A stretch of 64,000 bases of DNA from Haliscomenobacter sp. (GTDB lineage Bacteria > Bacteroidota > Bacteroidia > Chitinophagales > Saprospiraceae): the NCBI GenBank assembly GCA_016707205.1, contig JADJHZ010000001.1, positions 62,001 through 126,000 on the forward strand, given 5' to 3'. Positions 61,236 through 64,000 of the stretch are shown here, one piece after another. The first letter of the stretch is position 1; every line of letters begins with the position of its first letter. Made by a program: the position numbers and the translations under genes. The notes under the pieces were generated by a model. That model saw only the letters and a list, made by a program, of their open reading frames with translations, did no database searches and was not told the DNA's origin.

Positions 61236-63563
61236 TTAGTAAGTCAAGGGCGGGTCGTGAAAGACCCTCAAGCATTTTAAACCGGGTTGAAGGTAAGGCT
61301 GGCAAAAACGGATATCCTTCAACAAGACATCTCTTTCCGAAAGTCGTTTCAGCCGCTCCGTTGAAAGGGGCTGCCGGAAGGATTTTACCTCCTTTTTATT
61401 TCTGATGATGCGGATGTCCAGGCGGTCTGCATTCTTTTTCACCCAAAGCATTTCCCCTTTTTGGAGCGGTTGGATAACCGGTTCAAATTCCGGCAAATCT
61501 AATTCGCAGGTGATGGAAACCTCATCGGCAGAATAGGCGTAAATGGAGCCGTCCTTTTCCCTGGAAAAGGCGAGGTTTATCGCCCCGTTGCCTACTGGAA
61601 AGCGGGCTTGGATTTGCTGGATCGCCTCGGGTATCCTTGGGCGAAGGACCACCCTTTGGTCGGTTAAATCTGGTTGAACCCCAAGAAAATACTGGTTCCA
61701 TATCCGGAGCTGCTCCGCATTCGACCAAGCCTGGAGGAAAGTTCCGGAGCGTTCTCCCCTGGATGCGCCAGGTTTTGGCAGCGCATCGGCATTTTCGCTC
61801 AGAGAACCCACCGCGCCTTCTGTCAGGGCCTGGCGGTTCATCCGGGCAAAGAGCTGGTAAGCGACTTCCGTTTGGTCCGCTTCCAGGAGGCGTTGCATGG
61901 CGATCCCATTCGTCCAAAGCCATACCGTTCCGTTATGGTACGCTTCGTCTTTGTGGTAATAATTCCAATGTTCGTGATAGGGATGGAAATCGGGATCTTT
62001 CTGGTTCAGGGAAGCTACGCCCCAGGGATATACAAGGTTTTCCCAGACGGTTCTGGCAATTTGGTTTCGCTGGGATTCATTAGAGATCAGATCCAGGGCA
62101 AACAGTTGATTCGGCCGCATTTTCAGGTCGGGCTTGCCCTGTTTATCCAGTCTGTCGGCCAGATATCCTTTGTCGGGGAACCAGAAATCTTTGGCGAACT
62201 GAAGGGCTACCTGATCCGCCAGGGCATTCCATGTTTGTTGGGCATCCGTTTCCCCCATCCAACGGGCAAAAAAAGCGGCGGCGCGGAGTTGCTTTACCCA
62301 GAGCGCCTGGATATCATTCGCCCGGTTTCCCCGGGGCGAATAAGGAATTTTCCCTTTGATTTTGGCGTCCATCCAGGTGTCGGCGTCGTCGTGGCATAGA
62401 TACCCTTTTTCGTCAACCCAGTACTTCAGCGCTCCTTCCATGCTGCGTTTTACCGCAGGGTAAAGCTGGCGAATGATGGAGGTGTCGCCGGAGTAGCGAA
62501 CGTACTCGAGGATCTGGATTACAAAACGGGGCGTACCGTCGGCCGTATTGTAAATGATTTCATCGGGCCTGGCGCGGTTGGGTATCCGTCCGAAATAGGA
62601 GGAGCCTGGGTCCGTATTTTGGAACTGAGCGAAGGAGAAAAGGATTTTCCGGGCGATGTCAAACTGGCCGTTGACCAGACATGCTCCGGGGAGGGAAATA
62701 AACATATCCCGGCCCCAATAATCATTGAACCACGGAAGCCCGGCATAGATTCCCCAGCCTTGCTGTTGGGTAATGAGCTGATCCAGGGTGAGGGCTTGCC
62801 ATACGAGGGCATAATCGAGACTGTCCTGGCTGCTGCCTGGATGGGCTTGGCGTGCAATACCCTCCATTCGGTTTTTTCGCTCCGCCAGAAGTTGCGCTTC
62901 CTTTTGCCGGATGGTTTCCAGCGTTTGGAGGGCTTCTTCTTCGCTGATGGCATAAACGAGGAAAAATCCGCCCGCCTGAGCGTCCGTGGTTAGTAAATCA
63001 CGTTCTGAGGAGAAGGGCCGCTCCTTTCTCGGACTGGCCAAAAGGAAATGTTCCGGCGCTTCCAAAGGGGAAAACCAGATGCCGGCCTGGTCTGCTTTTT
63101 TGAAGCGGCAGAGCGATGTGTCCAACTGGATGGCTATTGGGTCTGGCCGTCCGGGTTGGAGAAAAATGCCTAAAGCGGTAATTTGATCAAACAGGATCAG
63201 CGTCTCTTTTGCTTGAGGATAGATACGGTCCAACGCATGCGGATAGACAGTAACTGCGGCTTCCGCCCGTTGGAGCACCCCCTGGCCGGAGTAAAGCTGG
63301 TAATCCCTGAATATTCGCTTGCGGCCGATGTTCCACCCAATAAAATAGTCGGCAGTATCCGGAGTATGGGTCGTTGCATAAAAATACCCCGACTTTTTAT
63401 CCGTGAAGGAACAAGCTCTGTTCTCTTCCGGACGAACGCGAATCCCCACTTCTTCCAAAATGGACGGCGTTGGAGACGGATGTTGGCTTTCCTCCGATTC
63501 GGAAACCTGGCAACCCGCCAGTACGAATAGGGCGCCAAAATACAAAAACAGGGATCTTTTCAT
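61236..63563 (-). CDS. Lipoprotein amylo-alpha-1,6-glucosidase-like (glycogen-debranching-type) hydrolase
   Basis: A 775-residue lipoprotein (lipobox FVLAGC, Cys about 18). The catalytic (alpha/alpha)6 barrel (about 250-650) has LPWFNDYWGRDMFISLPGACL with the candidate acidic residues, DADTWMDAKIKGKIPYSPRGNRANDIQALW, and YHNGTVWLWTNGIAMQRLLEA. These resemble the amylo-alpha-1,6-glucosidase domain of debranching enzymes. A beta-sandwich C-terminal domain follows. It probably trims branched alpha-glucans in the periplasm or at the surface. The start at 63563 (MKRSLF) opens the signal. Distant in the window from the GH13 enzyme but fits the same starch/glycogen-use theme. Confidence 0.85.
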   Translation of the reverse strand: MKRSLFLYFGALFVLAGCQVSESEESQHPSPTPSILEEVGIRVRPEENRACSFTDKKSGYFYATTHTPDTADYFIGWNIGRKRIFRDYQLYSGQGVLQRAEAAVTVYPHALDRIYPQAKETLILFDQITALGIFLQPGRPDPIAIQLDTSLCRFKKADQAGIWFSPLEAPEHFLLASPRKERPFSSERDLLTTDAQAGGFFLVYAISEEEALQTLETIRQKEAQLLAERKNRMEGIARQAHPGSSQDSLDYALVWQALTLDQLITQQQGWGIYAGLPWFNDYWGRDMFISLPGACLVNGQFDIARKILFSFAQFQNTDPGSSYFGRIPNRARPDEIIYNTADGTPRFVIQILEYVRYSGDTSIIRQLYPAVKRSMEGALKYWVDEKGYLCHDDADTWMDAKIKGKIPYSPRGNRANDIQALWVKQLRAAAFFARWMGETDAQQTWNALADQVALQFAKDFWFPDKGYLADRLDKQGKPDLKMRPNQLFALDLISNESQRNQIARTVWENLVYPWGVASLNQKDPDFHPYHEHWNYYHKDEAYHNGTVWLWTNGIAMQRLLEADQTEVAYQLFARMNRQALTEGAVGSLSENADALPKPGASRGERSGTFLQAWSNAEQLRIWNQYFLGVQPDLTDQRVVLRPRIPEAIQQIQARFPVGNGAINLAFSREKDGSIYAYSADEVSITCELDLPEFEPVIQPLQKGEMLWVKKNADRLDIRIIRNKKEVKSFRQPLSTERLKRLSERDVLLKDIRFCQPYLQPGLKCLRVFHDPPLTY

Positions 63564-63601
63564 CGCCAATTCTTTCTAAAAATACCAATTTTTTATAGAC
63601 G

Positions 63602-63657
63602 AAAGGATGTAGAGGATGTGGTGGATGTGGTGGATGTAGTTCGTCTAACGTCTAATT
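63602..63657. repeat. AGGATGTAG/TGGATGTGG array plus TCTAACGTCTAA
   Basis: Four copies of the GAGGATGTA-like 9-mer (variants GTGGATGTG) lead into CGTCTAACGTCTAATTT. The second word also occurs at 1032-1048. It occupies the divergent gap before the asparaginase gene. Confidence 0.7.
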
Positions 63658-63689
63658 TCCCTATACTTGCATTTAAAAATAAGAACGAG

Positions 63690-64000
63690 ATGGTTCAAAT
63701 ATTCATAACCGGGGGGACCTTTGACAAGGAATACAACTATATTCACGGGACGCTTTTTTTTAAAGATACCCATTTGCCGGAAATGCTGGACCGGGGCCGT
63801 TGCACCCTCGACATCGACATTAAGACCTTGATGATGATCGATAGCCTGGAGATGACGGATGAGGACCGGGCGATCATTGTCCACAACTGCAAGCGCTCGG
63901 CACACCAACAAATTTTGATCACCCATGGTACGGACAGCATCGTGGAAACGGCTTCTTTTCTGGCGCAGGCGGATATTGCCGGAAAAACGATTGTCCTCAC
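63690..64000 (+). CDS. Asparaginase-family protein, 5' part (runs off the window)
   Basis: The first 103 codons of an asparaginase/glutaminase-family protein: MVQIFITGGTFDKEYNYIHG carries the first catalytic Thr in TGGTFD, and ILITHGTDSIVETASFLA carries the second Thr-Asp pair (HGTDS). The gene continues past 64000, so the C-terminal half cannot be judged. The shortness of the loop after the first Thr suggests the small asparaginase-domain subgroup. It is divergent from the debranching-type gene, and the asparagine-making asnA lies 3 kb away. Confidence 0.88.
   Translation, partial: MVQIFITGGTFDKEYNYIHGTLFFKDTHLPEMLDRGRCTLDIDIKTLMMIDSLEMTDEDRAIIVHNCKRSAHQQILITHGTDSIVETASFLAQADIAGKTIVL

Noticed and set aside
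1..64000. tRNA, rRNA or riboswitch genes
   Set aside because: Scanning intergenic gaps for T-loop-like GGTTCGAATCC words and cloverleaf spacing gave nothing convincing; a covariance-model search would be needed to be certain.
1..64000. Prophage, integrase, anti-phage defence or toxin-antitoxin genes
   Set aside because: No ORF in the window has integrase, transposase, restriction or toxin motifs that I can recognise; the mobile signals are all short non-coding repeats.

Overview
The window looks like a chromosomal segment of a Bacteroidota bacterium, probably Saprospiria or a related class. The evidence is two SusC/SusD pairs plus a further TonB-dependent receptor, proteins with C-terminal T9SS-type sorting domains, many Bacteroidota-restricted families (DUF4296, DUF2490, DUF5689, choice-of-anchor I/J), several promoters of the form TTTG-N19/20-TAnnTTTG, and an absence of strong Shine-Dalgarno sequences. 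I recognise no rRNA, tRNA, CRISPR array, prophage or intact transposase.

Layout. 0-9 kb: a frameshifted NlpC/P60 peptidase, a lipoprotein, pyrR-pyrB, a periplasmic thioredoxin-like protein, an SDR enzyme, a SixA-like phosphatase with a DUF4296 lipoprotein, and a PhoB/PhoR-like two-component pair. 9-18 kb: an ABC-F ATPase, a tiny membrane protein, envelope proteins (OmpA, RlpA-SPOR, LysE, a cohesin-like protein) and the mnmA-lipoprotein-rimM operon. 18-24.5 kb: a 1268-residue secreted GH13 enzyme ending in dockerin-like repeats, followed by two decaying sorting-domain proteins. 24.5-35.6 kb: an amidohydrolase, a frameshifted VPS10/sortilin-type propeller protein, a LolA-like protein, an amino-acid permease, a membrane-anchored actin-fold protein and a Rieske oxygenase. 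35.7-45.8 kb: SusC/SusD pair 1, a nucleoside deaminase, SusC/SusD pair 2. 46-57 kb: a locus with a lamin-tail/choice-of-anchor I T9SS protein, a secreted EEP-family nuclease/phosphatase, a TonB receptor and a DUF5689 OB-fold-like lipoprotein. I infer that this set may scavenge extracellular nucleic acid or phosphoesters. 57-64 kb: an SLC45-like transporter, DUF2490, AsnA, an amylo-alpha-1,6-glucosidase-like lipoprotein and the start of an asparaginase.

Two features stand out beyond the genes. First, almost every convergent gene junction carries an inverted or short-period tandem repeat, each from a different sequence family (GGGAGCA, TACGAAGTA, CGGATTTTCAATCCG, GGTTAGT, a perfect 26-bp inverted repeat). 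In several places the repeat supplies the stop codon and last residues of the flanking gene. Second, six loci are frameshifted, mostly by small indels in homopolymers, including mnmA. That pattern suggests residual sequencing or assembly error rather than biological decay, except at 23.2-24.4 kb, where decay looks real.
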